A stretch of DNA of 64,000 nucleotides from Enoplolaimus lenunculus (GCA_030248215.1 JASANG010002708.1:1-64000); one strand, 5' to 3'; positions 21,558 through 33,412 are shown, counted from the stretch's first letter. Notes: generated by a model from the sequence alone, not told the origin. Numbers and translations: made by a program.

Positions 21558-24500
21558 TTACTGCAAATTCAACTGACCAATCATATTATTGCTGCTATGC
21601 CGGCGATTAACGGAAATTTTTCGGTTGATATCGTTCGCATTCGCAGTCTGATTCCGTGTATCAACCCGGTTTTCTTCCGCCACTCTGATTTCACTACAGC
21701 CGGCCTCAATGCTGACTGCGGAAAGTTTTCGCATCAGTCGCTCGTTTTCTGGATATTTTTCGTTGTTGAAATGCGTTTTGCGTAGGTTTGACCGGAGGCA
21801 TGATTTGGTTTCGTGGCTCGCTTGTTTACGTAAGTTAGTTAAGTTGCTACCAAGCGGATAACTTTCAACGGTTGCGACTTGTTGTCGTCGGCCTTGGGGA
21901 CAACTGACACCGTTCGGTGCGTACGTCTGACCCATTGAAGTCGTCGTCTGTTGTCGACACGACGGTTGTTCGTCTATTGCTAGGCATTTTGTTTCGGTTG
22001 CTGGCCGTCCTTGAATGACCGTTTGCTTCGAGCTACGAGTTGGAGAGTTGAAAGTAGGTTCAATTAACGCTTTCGCATGATTATAAACCGTTGTTGAAGA
22101 TCTGTCTTGCGAAGACCGGTTTTGACCGTCGCCGGTGGTCACCACGCCGCCGCTAAGTTGGCTTGATCCAATGACGTCAGCAAAGCTTCGAGTACCAATG
22201 ACTTCCGCGGTGGGAAGCGGAGGCTTCCTTCCTAGTCCGCCAGGGCCGGCTTTCGCTAGACCGTACGCCGGATCTGTTGTCGCGAACTTAGTACCGCTGT
22301 CAACACTGCGCGCGTTGAATACTTGCTTCAGTGCGTTACCTTTTGGTTTCTTTTTGTAAATTTTACCAGGTGCACTTTGTAACGAACCCCCTTCAAATGG
22401 TGGCGTCCCAAATTTGGTGCCACGATGAAATCCACCCTCAGGCAGCGGTTGTCTTTGCGTTGAATCTTCATTATGCGCTTGTGGGGCGCCATCTTTGAAT
22501 AACTCGTCAAAAATATCACCCATTGAATGAAGTATTGTTGATCGACGACGTAACATTTGCGCTTGTCGCTGATGGAATCGTTGAATCGCTGCATCTGCCG
22601 CTGGATCAATATAATCGTCGATTTGTTTCGTTTCCACAAACACTGTTCCAGCACCGGAAGTGCTCCCACCGGCGCCGTCATCCGGCCGTCCTTCCACAGA
22701 TCCGGCTCCAGTTTGATGGTCTGGTCCGTCACAAACCGCGATGCCCGATGTTGTCAGTTTTCGCGATTGGCCAGAAATGTTCGATACCGGTGGGTTAGTA
22801 CGTTTGGTACGCTTGTAGTTATGCATAAAATTGCCGATAAGTATACCCACCAAAGCGAGCAGTATTAGTCCACAAACAGCACCGATTGCCGATATGATTT
22901 TGCCCGGAAAGCTTAGCGGAGGTTCTGCGGCGTAGCCGAAGTACGTTGCTAAAACAACATCCATGGCAAACACAAATAGCTTATATGACGGACGTCAGGG
23001 ACTGGCTTGTTATGTACCTAAATTAAACCGCTACGGTGACGGTTTCACTTAGATGAGGAACTAACGCTTATATTTACTATGATACTTAAGTTCTTATCTC
23101 GGCCTGTATATTCAAATGTGAGCAGCGTTCTTAAATTGGCGAAAATTTTGCAATAACGAATCTCAAGATTAGACCAGAAGTAAGACAAATGCAAAAAATG
23201 TGCTAAATATCGAACCTCATAATTTATCATTTCGAAAGATACAAACGTCATCACCAGTCGGTGATAGGTACTACTGATACATTGCAGCGTATGGGTCTAA
23301 TTATACTCCAGAGACCACAATTGTGTTATTAGCTAATTGTGTATTTGAGTGCCTCTGTACACTGACCGATGTTTTCTTGAAATATTACGATAGTAAAGCA
23401 CCATTCACACGTACAAGTTTTTGCTGCGAAAACTAGCAGGTGGAAAACGCTCGAAATACCTGCAGCTGCAAGTATTTTTTAAAGAAACGTTCCGATTGAC
23501 CAATCAAACTGCAGGTCCAACAAATTCAAGCGTCTTGCAACTGCGTTCACAGGTGCGAGTTAAATTAAGTCACATGAATTATAGTGAATAATTTACAGCT
23601 GCAACAACTTCAAAACTGCTGCTCTGTGACCAAACTGGCACATGCAAGTTGCACGTGTCATTTTTTGTTGCAAAATGTTGCACCGTGTGAATACGGCTTA
23701 AACGAAGTTGCATATCAAACAGATGTCCAACTTACTAATTGACCACCACGCAGCAATCGGTATACTCGTATACGAACTAGTATCTTCGTCCAGTTCTGAA
23801 TAATACAGCAACGATCCAAACACCAGCGTTGCAATAAATAAATACGTTCCGAGCAAAATTATTTCAGGCATCGAATTTTTCAAACACAACGCCAGAACTT
23901 CAAATTTTGACTCATATCGAACGAGTTTTAAAACGCGAAAAACACGCAACGCTCGCAAGGCACGAAAAGCGCGCAGCGAACGCAGCGACAAACGAAACCG
24001 GGTCGCTCGGTCGACATCGACATAAATGAACTCGATGTACGATGGAAACACCGACAACGCGTCGACGATAGTCAACGGTTGCCGTAGAAACCGAAATCGA
24101 CTCGGAGCCGCCCAGAGTCGAACTAAAAATTCAATGGTAAACCAAACCGTACAAATCAAATCGAGGCATCGAAACGCGAACACAAGCCGATGATCGGGCG
24201 TATGATCAGACGACGTTTCCAGCGGCATATCAGGACTATGATGAGGGGTGTCGTCGTTAGGGTCGCGGTTCGGATTCGGAACGCTACCCCTGGATGCGCT
24301 GCCACGGATAATGTTGTTCTCGAGAGCACGGTATAGCCGGCGATTGGCGTGTTTGCGTGTACAAATTAAGTATTCGCCAGCGTTCAAACTGAATAAAATT
24401 GGATCGGGTGATTGTGATAGTTGTGGCGACGCGCGTGTCTCTTCGATGACCTGAAGATAACAGTGTATCAAATTTGGGCCCATGTAAAGATCAGGGGCGG

Positions 24501-27500
24501 AGAGTTTTTCCGTGTAGACTGCAATAGAGTAAGATTAAGCTTTACACTAATTTTTTTGCTTGGCTTAGGCTTAGGCTTAGGAATACGCTCATTCGTACGC
24601 TTTGGCTTAAGCTTAGGCTTAGGTTTAGGCTTAGGAACATGTTTATAATACTGTTCCGCCCCTGTTCTTTACGTTGGACAAAATTTGGTACCTTGTGTAG
24701 TACCTCCCACACTTGTGGTAACTGAATAGAAAGCGAAGGACTCCCCCAAAGGTTGATCTTAACCAAAACTAAAATGAGATTCGCGCAGAATGGCAACCAG
24801 TGATGCATATTTTAAATGGCACTGAAATTTACGATAAATCCCAATTTGATTAAGGATTGGTGGATAAATTTTAAGGATGTTGAATTGGTTCAACAACAAA
24901 GGTGTGTAGCGTGTCACTAACGTAAGGATCCGGAATTATTGTAAAGTCTGTTAGTAGTGTTTTTGCCTCTCAAAAAATTTTGGAATCTAACATATCTTTT
25001 CTATTTCGCATCTTGTATATGTACGTGGTTGTGCCACTGTGAATATATATTTTAATCTAAAAACTAAAAAATAAACTAAAACCAAACCCTAAAGTCATAC
25101 CTTAATGGAGTCTCTGGCTCCACCTAGTCTCCCTAAGAACTTTTAGACTTAGGCGTTGCTAGAAGGCGTAAAAAGTATAAATCTACATTATGGCGGCTGT
25201 ATCCGCAATCTAAAACTTACCTGGGTCCGATAAGGCCGTTAAATAGCAATGTATATTATTATTGGCTGCATTTGCTATTAAGGACATATCTAGGCTATAT
25301 CATCAACCTATTTGTGTCTCGGACATGGTGTTGTTGTACGGTTGACCAAAGATGGGTCACTGCTCAAGAGCTCTAAAATTTACTTTTAGGTGGAAACCCA
25401 ACGCACGGCTGCGCCCACTCCCCAATCCAAATTTCTCGGTACGCCACTGTGTAATATATGCTTACCGACTCATACGCAGTTAAATTGCCATCAAGTAGTC
25501 CAGGTTGTCCAATGTAGCTGGACCAATGAAACTGTTCCATAGAATCAAGGATCATTATCACAGTGCTCACCAGGATGATTAGCACAGACCAAAATTTAAT
25601 TATCTGAAATATTAAAAAAACGTTGCATTTTGCGAAATTATTGCAGTTCTGTTTGGAATACATTGTCAGGGCGAAAAACGCTCTCGAGTGGTTAAACATG
25701 TAATGTTTAACCAATATATGATATATGGCCCATGTTACTTTAAGGGGCGTCCAGGTTTTTGGTGGGTCTATAAAAGAGTAAGTTTACACTGCAAAAAATG
25801 GGGAGCCAAATTGACTCTCTGGGAAATAGGCTTTTCCTGACTACACAAACGGAGTCAAAGTTAGACTCCGCCAGAGTCAAATTCGATTCACTGAATCGCT
25901 CAGTGAGTCGAATTTGACTCTGGCGGAGTCGAATTTGACTCATTTTGTGTAGTCAGGAAAAGCCTATTTTCCGGAGAGTCAATTTGACTCCCCATTTTTT
26001 ACAGTGTAGATTCTAGATTACATTTTTTTGCTTAGGCTTAGGCTTAGGCTTAGCCTTAGGCTTAGGCTTAGGAATACGCTTAATCTACTGTTACGCCTCT
26101 TAATGTAACATTAGCCTGACATGCGATAACGTTTTTAAATGTGCATGATTCCTGTCTATCAAATAATACCAAATGGCTCAGCAGCCAGCCAGAGGTCAGG
26201 GGTAGTGAGAACGGCCGATTCGGCTTTAAAATGACAAAAAAATTTTGGGTGCCTTAGAATAGGAAATTTTATGAAAAATAGCAACAACTCAACCTTACAA
26301 ATTATTAAAATTTCATCGAATTGTAGGTGATTTACTCGCGTTTACTGTGCAGACACATACCTTGCCGACAAGGTTAATAGTCGAATCTTCAAGCGTTTCC
26401 CATACAATAAATCGAATGCGATCGTATTTAGACGCGCGTTGAAAGCTAATAATCAAACTATCTCGCATAGACGCTAAATCGTCACGGTCTTCCGCTCCAA
26501 CAGCCGAGAACATATCCGGTATGCTACGATACGCTGGATGTTCTGCCATACCGGATAGTAAATTGTTCTCAGAACTCGCTTTGCTCGCCAACGAAAGCAC
26601 AGGATCATTTTGAGCAACTTGAAGCTGTGGTAAAGGTGGCGGATCAGTGTGCGAATGCGGCGACTGATGCCGACGGCAGTTGACGTCTGGACATTTATCG
26701 CAGCAAACACTTCTTGGTATTTGCCAGTAGTCGAGTTCTTGGTTTATAACCTGTTTAATGATTATGACCCATGTTATAAACTAAAGAACCTAACAACTGG
26801 AAAACCCCAAATATGACGATTTTTACTCAACACTGAAACGTGTAGGCTTAGACTTAAACTCAGGCTTAACATTTAGGCTTATGTTTTAGGCTTTTGGTTA
26901 CGCATAGCCATGGCTTCAAATTTACGCATAGGCGTAGTGGCCGGGCGCGGTCCAATTAATATGGTTAAAAAATTTGATAAAATACACGCATCAGCGGTCT
27001 TAACCTGACAACTTATTAGCGTTTTAATACAGAAACGAGACGCCAAAAAACAAGCATTTGAAGAAATTAGTTTCAAATACAAACGTTTTTGGTGCTTGAT
27101 AACAAGTAATTTGCCTCAAAACTGTAAAAATTCATGTTTATGTCAAAAGGAATTAAACCAAAATATCATTGTAAGCCGTGTAATTTAATTTTTAGACCCA
27201 TCAAATTATAATCCACAATATTTGTTTGACTTAAAACAAAGGCTTTGGGCCAATGCAAAATCATTGTCAATTTGTTGACAAACAGTGACGATGCAGAGTG
27301 CGAAAATCACCAAATAAGCTTGTGAGCGAAGCGAGCAAGAAACTAAACGCAATTTTATTATTCGACACTGACGCCTTCTTGAATCGGGCCAGCGAATGGA
27401 CCCACCAACGTACCCCAGGACACATAGTGTCGAGCGAATGCAGGACGCCTGTGTGATAATAGCTGAGTATTGCTGGAAAATACAACGGTGACCAATTGTA

Positions 27501-27720
27501 AAAGTATTCGTTTTCACGTTCGAAATACGCATCGCAATATTGCAATTTTGTGGTTGGAGACGCTAGCGACATGTGGCAAAGGGCGAGCTGACCCAATCTC
27601 GACTCAGGACATCGAGTTGTTAGCGTTTGAGCAAGTGTAGCGTACCGAACGCCGCCAACATTTATCTTAATGTGTTTTTGTTGTTGTTTTTGCTGTTGTT
27701 GCTGTTGCTGTTGTTGTTGG

Positions 27721-27751
<31 letters not shown>

Positions 27752-27764
27752 CCATTTCACTCAT
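21558..27764 (-). CDS. Kv-type potassium channel paralogue B with GYA filter
   Basis: Exons (minus) 27764-27414, 26750-26361, 25603-25466, 24450-23736 and 22948-21558 join in phases 0, 0, 0, 1 to give 994 aa. The N-terminus is a Gln-rich run, then T1 (IKINVGG ... YYHTGVLH ... ELDYW, CCDKC), a linker, and the S1 exon (IIKFWSVLIILVSTVIM), which has exactly the 138-nt length of that in paralogue A. S2 keeps WFTIE and S3 keeps IVD. S4 has about eight basic residues at every third position. The pore is WWSITTYFGYAAEPP (528-542), again with Ala for the filter Gly and Asp and a pore helix two residues short. S6 ends ALVGILIGNF without PxP. From S2 to S6 about four in five residues match paralogue A by eye; T1, linkers and tails have diverged. 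The cytoplasmic tail of about 420 aa is Ser/Thr/Gln/Gly-rich and unlike that of A. Function as in A: a tetramer-forming membrane subunit whose K+ conduction is uncertain. Confidence 0.88.
23396..23699. mobile_element. GCAAGTTTTTGC-type MITE
   Basis: Ends GCACCATTCACACGTACAAG and (inverse) AAGCCGTATTCACACGGTGC. It lies in intron 4 of Kv B, 36 bases from the donor of exon 4. Confidence 0.7.
24477..24679 (+). mobile_element. TTAGGC-core MITE, family 1, beside a splice acceptor
   Basis: Left end GGCCCATGTAAAGATCAGGG, right end CTGTTCTTTACGTTGGAC. Flanks CAAATTTG and AAAATTTG agree at 7 of 8. It sits in intron 3 of Kv B, only 26 bases from exon 4, so the acceptor region is squeezed between exon and element. 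Confidence 0.85.
25727..26116 (+). mobile_element. TTAGGC-core MITE, family 2, split by a second MITE
   Basis: Left end GGCCCATGTTACTTTAAGGG, right end TCTTAATGTAACATTAGCC. The palindromic MITE 25,787-26,006 has inserted at its GTTTAGATTCTAGAT block, so this element is the older of the two. It lies in intron 2 of Kv B. Confidence 0.8.
25787..26006. mobile_element. Palindromic MITE, nested, with TA duplication
   Basis: 220-bp palindrome with ends CACTGCAAAAAATGG and its inverse. TA stands on both sides where the host element normally has one TA, so the insertion duplicated TA as Tc1/mariner elements do. In this copy the donor is changed to GGGGAGCC; an acceptor TTTTTTACAG remains. Confidence 0.85.
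26765..26900 (+). mobile_element. Degenerate TTAGGC-type relic
   Basis: GACCCATGTTATAAACTAAA is close to a family 2 start, followed by a few TTAGGC-like units. It lies in intron 1 of Kv B, next to exon 2. Confidence 0.35.
27661..27752 (-). repeat. CAA/CAG trinucleotide repeat encoding polyglutamine
   Basis: Coding repeat of Kv B giving runs of Gln broken by single His and Lys just before T1. Mixed CAA and CAG codons. Paralogue A lacks it. Confidence 0.85.
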
Positions 27765-27851
27765 AATTGATACAGGGTTTAACTTTTCAGTTTAATAGAA
27801 GTTGGTAGACAACGTTTTCAATACATCGCGTTTTACTGCTAGTAAAATATA

Positions 27852-28214
27852 GGCTGGATTTCTGAAATCATACTTAAGTATTTACTTAAGTTGTACTTAA
27901 GTAATTACTAAAATCGCTTACTTAAGTAAATACTTGACTTTTCGAGCAAAAACAGATAACTGCCAAACGCGATCCAATGTCACAACAAAATGGTAGTAAT
28001 TCGGCTTTATATTAAACAGGCACCATGAGTCTACAATTTCAGTTAGACCAGGCATGCCTGAGCTGCTAACCTGTAATATGTCAAATTTTGTCAGCGACTC
28101 TAAAGTATTTATTTAACTTAAGTAAGCTTTTAGCAACGACAAAATGGTTAAGTAATTGCTTAGCCCGTTCTTAAATACTAAGTCGTACTTAAGTACGGTT
28201 TCCGAAATCCAGCC
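27852..28214. mobile_element. TACTTAAGTA-rich MITE
   Basis: Inverted ends GGCTGGATTTCTGAAATCAT and (inverse) GGCTGGATTTCGGAAACCGT, each followed by ACTTAAGTA words. No coding capacity. It lies 88 bases upstream of the Kv B start. A second copy is at 41.3-41.6 kb. Confidence 0.7.
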
Positions 28215-28924
28215 AATGATTCGTTAATGATACTAACAATTTCCGCTTTAAAATTCAAGATTAACTTAACATTTACTACGAGAATATCAATATCAGATAA
28301 AGTTTATCCGTTCATAATCTGTGCAAAGTGATAGCATAGATGCTAGCGAATCTTTTATAAGCATAGTATTCGTAGCATAATGATTTCGCTTTACACTTAA
28401 GACATTACACACACCATTTCTAAGCAGGGCTAACACAACGAGAGGCCAGAGGAAATCTTTTCTTGTCACCCCTGTAAATCTGCTTCCCCTGTTAGTAATA
28501 ATTTTTGGTTTAGGGTCTGTTCGCTTAAAGTTGACGGAGTAACTCGAAGTTCGGTGTTTTTTGCCAAAAATCGTTTGGAAACAGTTAAAAGCAACGCGGC
28601 GTACAATTGTGGAATGAAAATTTGCACACAAGAACAATTTGATTGGACGAAACGATAATTTGTCAGCACAAGGAAGTTTGATAACTTTATTCTTAAAAAT
28701 ATACTTGTAAAAATTACAAAATATTGCAAAAGGTTTGCAGTAATAAAGCTTGCTGGCTGATGTAAGGCTTCTAACGACGCCGAAACTACATTATTCATGT
28801 GGAATTTATGATTATTCGGTAAGAATGTCTGTATTATTTGAAAAAAATATGTATATACAATACACAGGGTGTTATGGTAATTTGATAATTCGACTTAATT
28901 TAGTTTGACTGTTAGTAGTACACC
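28215..28924. other. No recognisable feature
   Basis: AT-rich spacer. Only short open frames with no family resemblance. Confidence 0.3.
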
Positions 28925-29570
28925 CTATTCAGCTGCTCTAGTGATCCGAATAAGAGGGGGTAATAAGAAGGTGGTTCCAATTTTGAGTCCGATTCAATAC
29001 GAGTCCGTATCCGTAATAAGAGTCCGTAAGCGGATAGAGTCCAAGTATAACCTTCATTCAGGGTGCAACTGGAATTATAAAATACGGGAACCTTAACCGG
29101 AAAGTAAAAAATATACCGAAACGGGAACCTTAGCCGGAACCGAAAAATAAAAAAATTTGTTACCAAAAAATTCATTTTTAACGCTAATTTATCGCTTTTA
29201 GAATGCCAAAATCCTGAAACAGATGCGGTAGCTAGAAACGTATGATAAATTATGGAATGGCACGCATTGCAAATTTTGGCAATACACGCTCAGACAATTT
29301 TAGAAAAATAACTTAGAATATGCCAATTTTTCTTAAATTTTCCAATGAGAAAAATTTTGAATACCGAAAACACCAGAAAATTCCGGTGAAAAAATGCTGG
29401 ATTTATTACAGGAACCAGATACAGAAAAATACCGGATTTCTTTACCGAAACCGGAATTCCGGTTGCACCTTGCTTACATTATACTAAAACTTTTGATGCG
29501 AGACAAATAAACGTCTAATTCAACGGATAATTGCAACACCGGACATATATCAGTAACTAAGGGTGGCTTT
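28925..29570. mobile_element. TGACCCGAATAAGAGG-type MITE, interrupted
   Basis: Left end CTAGTGATCCGAATAAGAGG. The inner words GAGTCCGTAAGCGGATAGAG and ATTCAACGGATAATTGCAAC match the 46.7-kb copy in reverse order. A second MITE (29,059-29,472) is inserted. The far end is degraded. Confidence 0.6.
29059..29472. mobile_element. hAT-like MITE nested in another MITE
   Basis: Inverted ends CAGGGTGCAACTGGAAT and (inverse) CAAGGTGCAACCGGAATT. Flanks CCTTCATT and CTTACATT agree at 6 of 8. The interior has repeated CCGGAA/TTCCGG words. Confidence 0.65.
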
Positions 29571-29572
29571 TT

Positions 29573-30294
29573 GTGTAGAACAAATTTCACGTAGCGAGTG
29601 AAATTGTGCCCTCATTTTTTGTTGAACACAAAAACAAAATTTTAATCTTGTGCAGGACTGGGAGTTCGATTCCAGGATGCTCATAAATACGTCCTTACGA
29701 TCCAGAATCTTATCTGTTAGCATAGAGGGTCATATTGGATACGAATACGTATCTCTGTCCGCATAAACTTTCGGCATCGAAAATATCTCGTACAGCCAAT
29801 TAAAACTCCGTATCGCTGCAATCCTTAGGATCGGTTTCAGTTCGTTTGTTGCCTCATAACAAGGCAGACGGATTTAGACGACACTACTTTATAACAATCA
29901 TTATTAACCTGTTGAATGAATTTATTGTTATATCAAGATTTCATTTTCAAATAACCACAAGCGATTCTATTCAAATGTATTAAATTTGAAATGAAACTTT
30001 TGATGTTTTTTCACATATTTTGCCACAACCTTGAGTCTACATTGCCTACAGGTTGTCGTGGAATGAACGCAACGTTACCGGGTATTAGAATGTTTGATGA
30101 GCGCCTGGAATCTTGGGAATTCTATAGCGGAAGCTGGTACCAATTTCTATCAGAAAGATATTATTTTGAGTCATTTTTGGTACTTTTACTATTCGATTAG
30201 GAATTTCGTTATCTGCTTTGCTTACACTACGTTTGAGTTGACGCCCACGTATAGATATGTCTAGAATGTTTTAAATTTTGGGAACAAAACCGCG
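29573..30294. other. Spacer with an isolated B-box-like word
   Basis: GGGAGTTCGATTCCAGG near 29,650 looks like a tRNA B box, but no A box or tRNA fold could be placed before it. Nothing else recognised. Confidence 0.3.
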
Positions 30295-30404
30295 TTAAAC
30301 CTTTAGGCTAATTGTTTTGCATGGCTTAGGCTTCGGCTTCGGCTTAGGCTTAGGCTTAGAAATAAGCTTATAATACTGGTCCACTCTTGCTGTTTACATT
30401 GGCC
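30295..30404 (+). mobile_element. TTAGGC-core MITE, family 1, truncated
   Basis: Keeps the inner block TTTAGGCTAATTGTTTTGCA, a few TTAGGC units and the right end GCTGTTTACATTGGCC. Confidence 0.6.
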
Positions 30405-31007
30405 AAAACTCCTTAAAAAGAGGTAATCTCAAAGACTTATTCTACGCAATTTTGGTCAGTTGGTTTGGGGCGTTCCGCAACAAATTGTGGAACGGCGAAA
30501 CTGGTAATAAACAGTAGCCGTAGTTCTCAAACTGGCAAAGGCCAATCACCTGATTTTGGCTTTTGAAAAATCTCATAGCAGGTTTGGGTCCTGTACCCCG
30601 TGGCTGGACCATTATAAGGTTGAAAATTTTTTAATTGCTTTATACGCTAAGCTTTCAGTCGGTTATACGGGTAGTAAAAATAAGAAATACCACAACGGAT
30701 TATGACGAAAATAACGGAAAAGAAAACGGAAAACGAATAGCGGTTCCCAGTTTAAGTCCACATTTATAGGAGACTGTATCCCTAATTAGAGAGCGTTAGG
30801 GACTAGAGTCAATAAGACTTAGAGTCGCCTAAAAAGTGATCAAGGCACGAGAAACAACTCGACTGCTCAAATATGTAACATACGCTGAGACAATTAGTAC
30901 AAATTTGACTAAATCCAGAAAAAGATTGACGGACAACAGATTTAAAAACGCTTCGGAATAAAGTTAATGAACTTTTTAAAAAAGGTGTTGGACTCATTTA
31001 GAATAGG
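30405..31007. other. Spacer with a weak hAT-MITE relic
   Basis: Around 30,655-30,760, AAAATAACGG and GGAAAACG words resemble the interior of the element at 42.7 kb. No gene seen. Confidence 0.3.
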
Positions 31008-31110
31008 GGTCAATTAAAAATAAATAACAGCCCGTAACCGAATAACACTCAAAAACGCTTTGGAGAGTTAAAATAAATATCAGTTGCCTATTATTCGCGT
31101 CACTGCAGTA
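31008..31110. mobile_element. TGACCCGAATAAGAGG-type MITE, end fragment
   Basis: AAATAAATAACAGCCCGTAA and a right end TATTATTCGCGTCACTGCAG match the end of the 46.7-kb copy. Confidence 0.5.
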
Positions 31111-31982
31111 AACGTTTAAAAGTTGTTTGATTGTTAACTGAATTTTCTAAAATTTTAAAATTTTATAGCAAAAATAGCGAATTTACCCAAAGTTTTATGA
31201 CATTGGATGAATTTATTGAAAGAATTTTCTCATTTTTAGTTCAAAATCTTGCAATCGCATCCACTTCTGGCCCGCCCATAAATACGGAATCAACTCTGAT
31301 TAAAGATTGTGATTTTTTTATTAATAAATCCATTACGTTATAAGTGTCCACCATAATTTATTTATTGCAGACAAAACAAAACAGGTCACATGGTTTGCGT
31401 AAAAATACGTATTTAACTTTATTTTTAAGACATTTCAGTGAAAACTAAAACCAAACATGGCACACAAACAAAGTCAAAACAAGCCGGCAGCGTTCTGTGA
31501 AAGTAAAGTCTGACCTAACAAAGGTTCAGGTTCCATGCAGGTACGTCTGGTTCTTGGTTCAAACCTGAAAAATCACAGGTCGACAAAGTCGGCTTTCATT
31601 TGCGAATACGGCTTTAAGGTAAACAGTACTTTTTTGAAGGTTGCAATTATGACAATTACAAGTTAAGTTTGCTAAAATTTTGCCAACTGCAATTGCAGCT
31701 TCTGGTTATTGAGTGTATTGACCAGAAAAATTTGCCAATTTTCAATGCGAGTCGTTCATTTAAGCAAGTAATCTTACCTTGAGACTAAAAATTCAAATCA
31801 TAAACGGTTATAACATGCTAACATGCTTGCAACATTGCGCTATCAACAGCAAAAAATATGTGCTGAAAAAAAGTGCACAGGTCATCTTACTTCGTCCTAG
31901 GTCGGGTCGGTTGAAAACGTAACGAATGCTGGATACGTTTTGTGTACAAAGGAAATCACTATGCGTTGCGTTTTTGACGTAC
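31111..31982. other. No recognisable feature
   Basis: AT-rich intergenic spacer. Confidence 0.3.
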
Positions 31983-32175
31983 CCCCGCTCCAACTCAGGG
32001 GATTTCGGACCCGTAGCCAAAGGGGTGTGACAAGGGGACTCAACCCCTGAAAAAACTTTGCCCCTCCCTAGAAGAATATTCAACCTTGGTTGTAAGTCAT
32101 TGAAAACCTTTAAATGCTACTCCTGAAAATGTTTTAGCCTACTAGCAAGGTGAGCTGGCTGTAGACATGGGGATT
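31983..32175. repeat. Dispersed GC-rich repeat, copy
   Basis: CCCGTAGCCAAAGGGGTGTG, then CTTGGTTGTAAGTCATTGAA and AAGGTGAGCTGGCTGTAG. This is the same order as 33,228-33,412. Confidence 0.6.
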
Positions 32176-32197
32176 TACTCTTGTTTAAGCACGCCCT

Positions 32198-32275
32198 GTA
32201 AACTCCAGTGTGTTGATTTTAACTCAGAATGAGTGCACTTTACTCAGAAGCCTGAGTATTGCTTCGAACACTACA
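32198..32275. mobile_element. GAGTTGATT-type MITE fragment
   Basis: CTGTAAACTCCAGTGTGTTG then GATTTTAACTCAGAATGAGT match the left end of the copy at 43.6 kb. Confidence 0.4.
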
Positions 32276-32504
32276 TGTCGGTGCGATATATAAAGCCGGG
32301 TTGTGATGCCATCATTCAGCTAATGAGGGGACGCGAACTTGTTCCAGTAAGTATACCGGTTCTTCATTTAGTTGCGTTTCAAATTTTGTTATTTCTAGTA
32401 AACTTTCATGTGTAAAATTAATCGGAGCTATAACGTAAAACTTCGTCAAAGTGCAAATCACCAGCAATCTTTAAAGTTAAAATGGTTTAACTTCAGTCGC
32501 ACGT
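32276..32504. other. Short spacer, nothing recognised
   Basis: No feature seen. Confidence 0.3.
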
Positions 32505-32625
32505 AAAAGTGGCTCGCGGGTAGATCTTTTCAGGGCGGGTATACCCGTGGGTAAGAAATTCATATTTGCGTTGGGTAAAGCGCGGGTCGGGTAAAAAATC
32601 CTTACCCACTTCGAACTCTGGTTCA
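32505..32625. repeat. CGGGTA-rich repeat
   Basis: Words such as GCTCGCGGGTAGATC, GGGCGGGTATACCCGTGGGT and GCGCGGGTCGGGTAAAAA, like those at 14.1 and 35.5-35.8 kb. Confidence 0.5.
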
Positions 32626-32779
32626 AGGTGCTACACACATTTGAGAATATGACCACTAAAAAGCAACAAGCGGCCAGTTTACAAACTAAATCTGGCAAAT
32701 TATCGCTGAACCAGATCCGTATCTTCGAGATAAAAATATCGCGTTAATTCTGGCTACAAATACCAATCATCATCGATAG

Positions 32780-32987
32780 GGCCAATGTAAAGAACACGGG
32801 CGGAACAGTATTATAACCATATTCCTAAGCCTACGCCTAAGCCTAAGCCTAAGCGTAAGAATGCGCGTATTCCTATGGCTACGCGTATAAGCCTAAGCCT
32901 AAGCCAAGCAAAAAATAGTCTAAAGCTTAAGCTGACTCTTTTCTAGTTCCATAGAAAAACGTTCCGCCGCTGATCTTTACATGGGCC
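32780..32987 (-). mobile_element. TTAGGC-core MITE, family 1
   Basis: Starts GGCCAATGTAAAGAACACGG and ends GCTGATCTTTACATGGGCC. Flanks ATCATCGATAG and ATCATCGGTAG match at 10 of 11, so the duplication may be longer than 8 here. Confidence 0.85.
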
Positions 32988-33227
32988 ATCATCGGTAGTG
33001 TAATAATGTCAAAATCAAAAACATAAATACATTTTTGATGTATACTTTTTTGTAATTTCGTAATAAATATGTTCATAGATCATACTGTCGCGTGTTTTCG
33101 ATCAATCAAATATTTTATCAGGTCGCTGAGTTCAATTTACTGCAACCGTTTATGTTCATGGGCATCGCGAACCACGAAGGTTCTTATTTGTATTGAATAA
33201 AAAACATTTTGACCTGTTTGACACGGC

Positions 33228-33412
33228 GTAGCCTTGCCCGTAGCCAAGGGGGGTTGTGAGCCCAGGGATGTTCAGCACACCTGGAAAAATTTTGCGTCCC
33301 CCTAGAAAATTTTCAGTCTTGCTTGTAAGTCATTGAAAACCCTTCAATGCCCCTCCTGAAAATTTTTTACCCTTCCCCCAGGAAGGCGAGCTGACTACGG
33401 GCCAGTGTGTAA
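33228..33412. repeat. Dispersed GC-rich repeat, best copy
   Basis: GCCCGTAGCCAAGGGGGGTT at the left, GCTTGTAAGTCATTGAAAAC in the middle, GAAGGCGAGCTGACTACGGG at the right. CGTAGCC and the inverse GGCTACG/ACTACGGGC mark the two ends. Confidence 0.6.

Noticed and set aside
22949-22973. Start codon MFAMDVVL for a separate protein containing the Kv B pore exon
   Set aside because: These codons are the end of an intron before the TTGTTTTAG acceptor.
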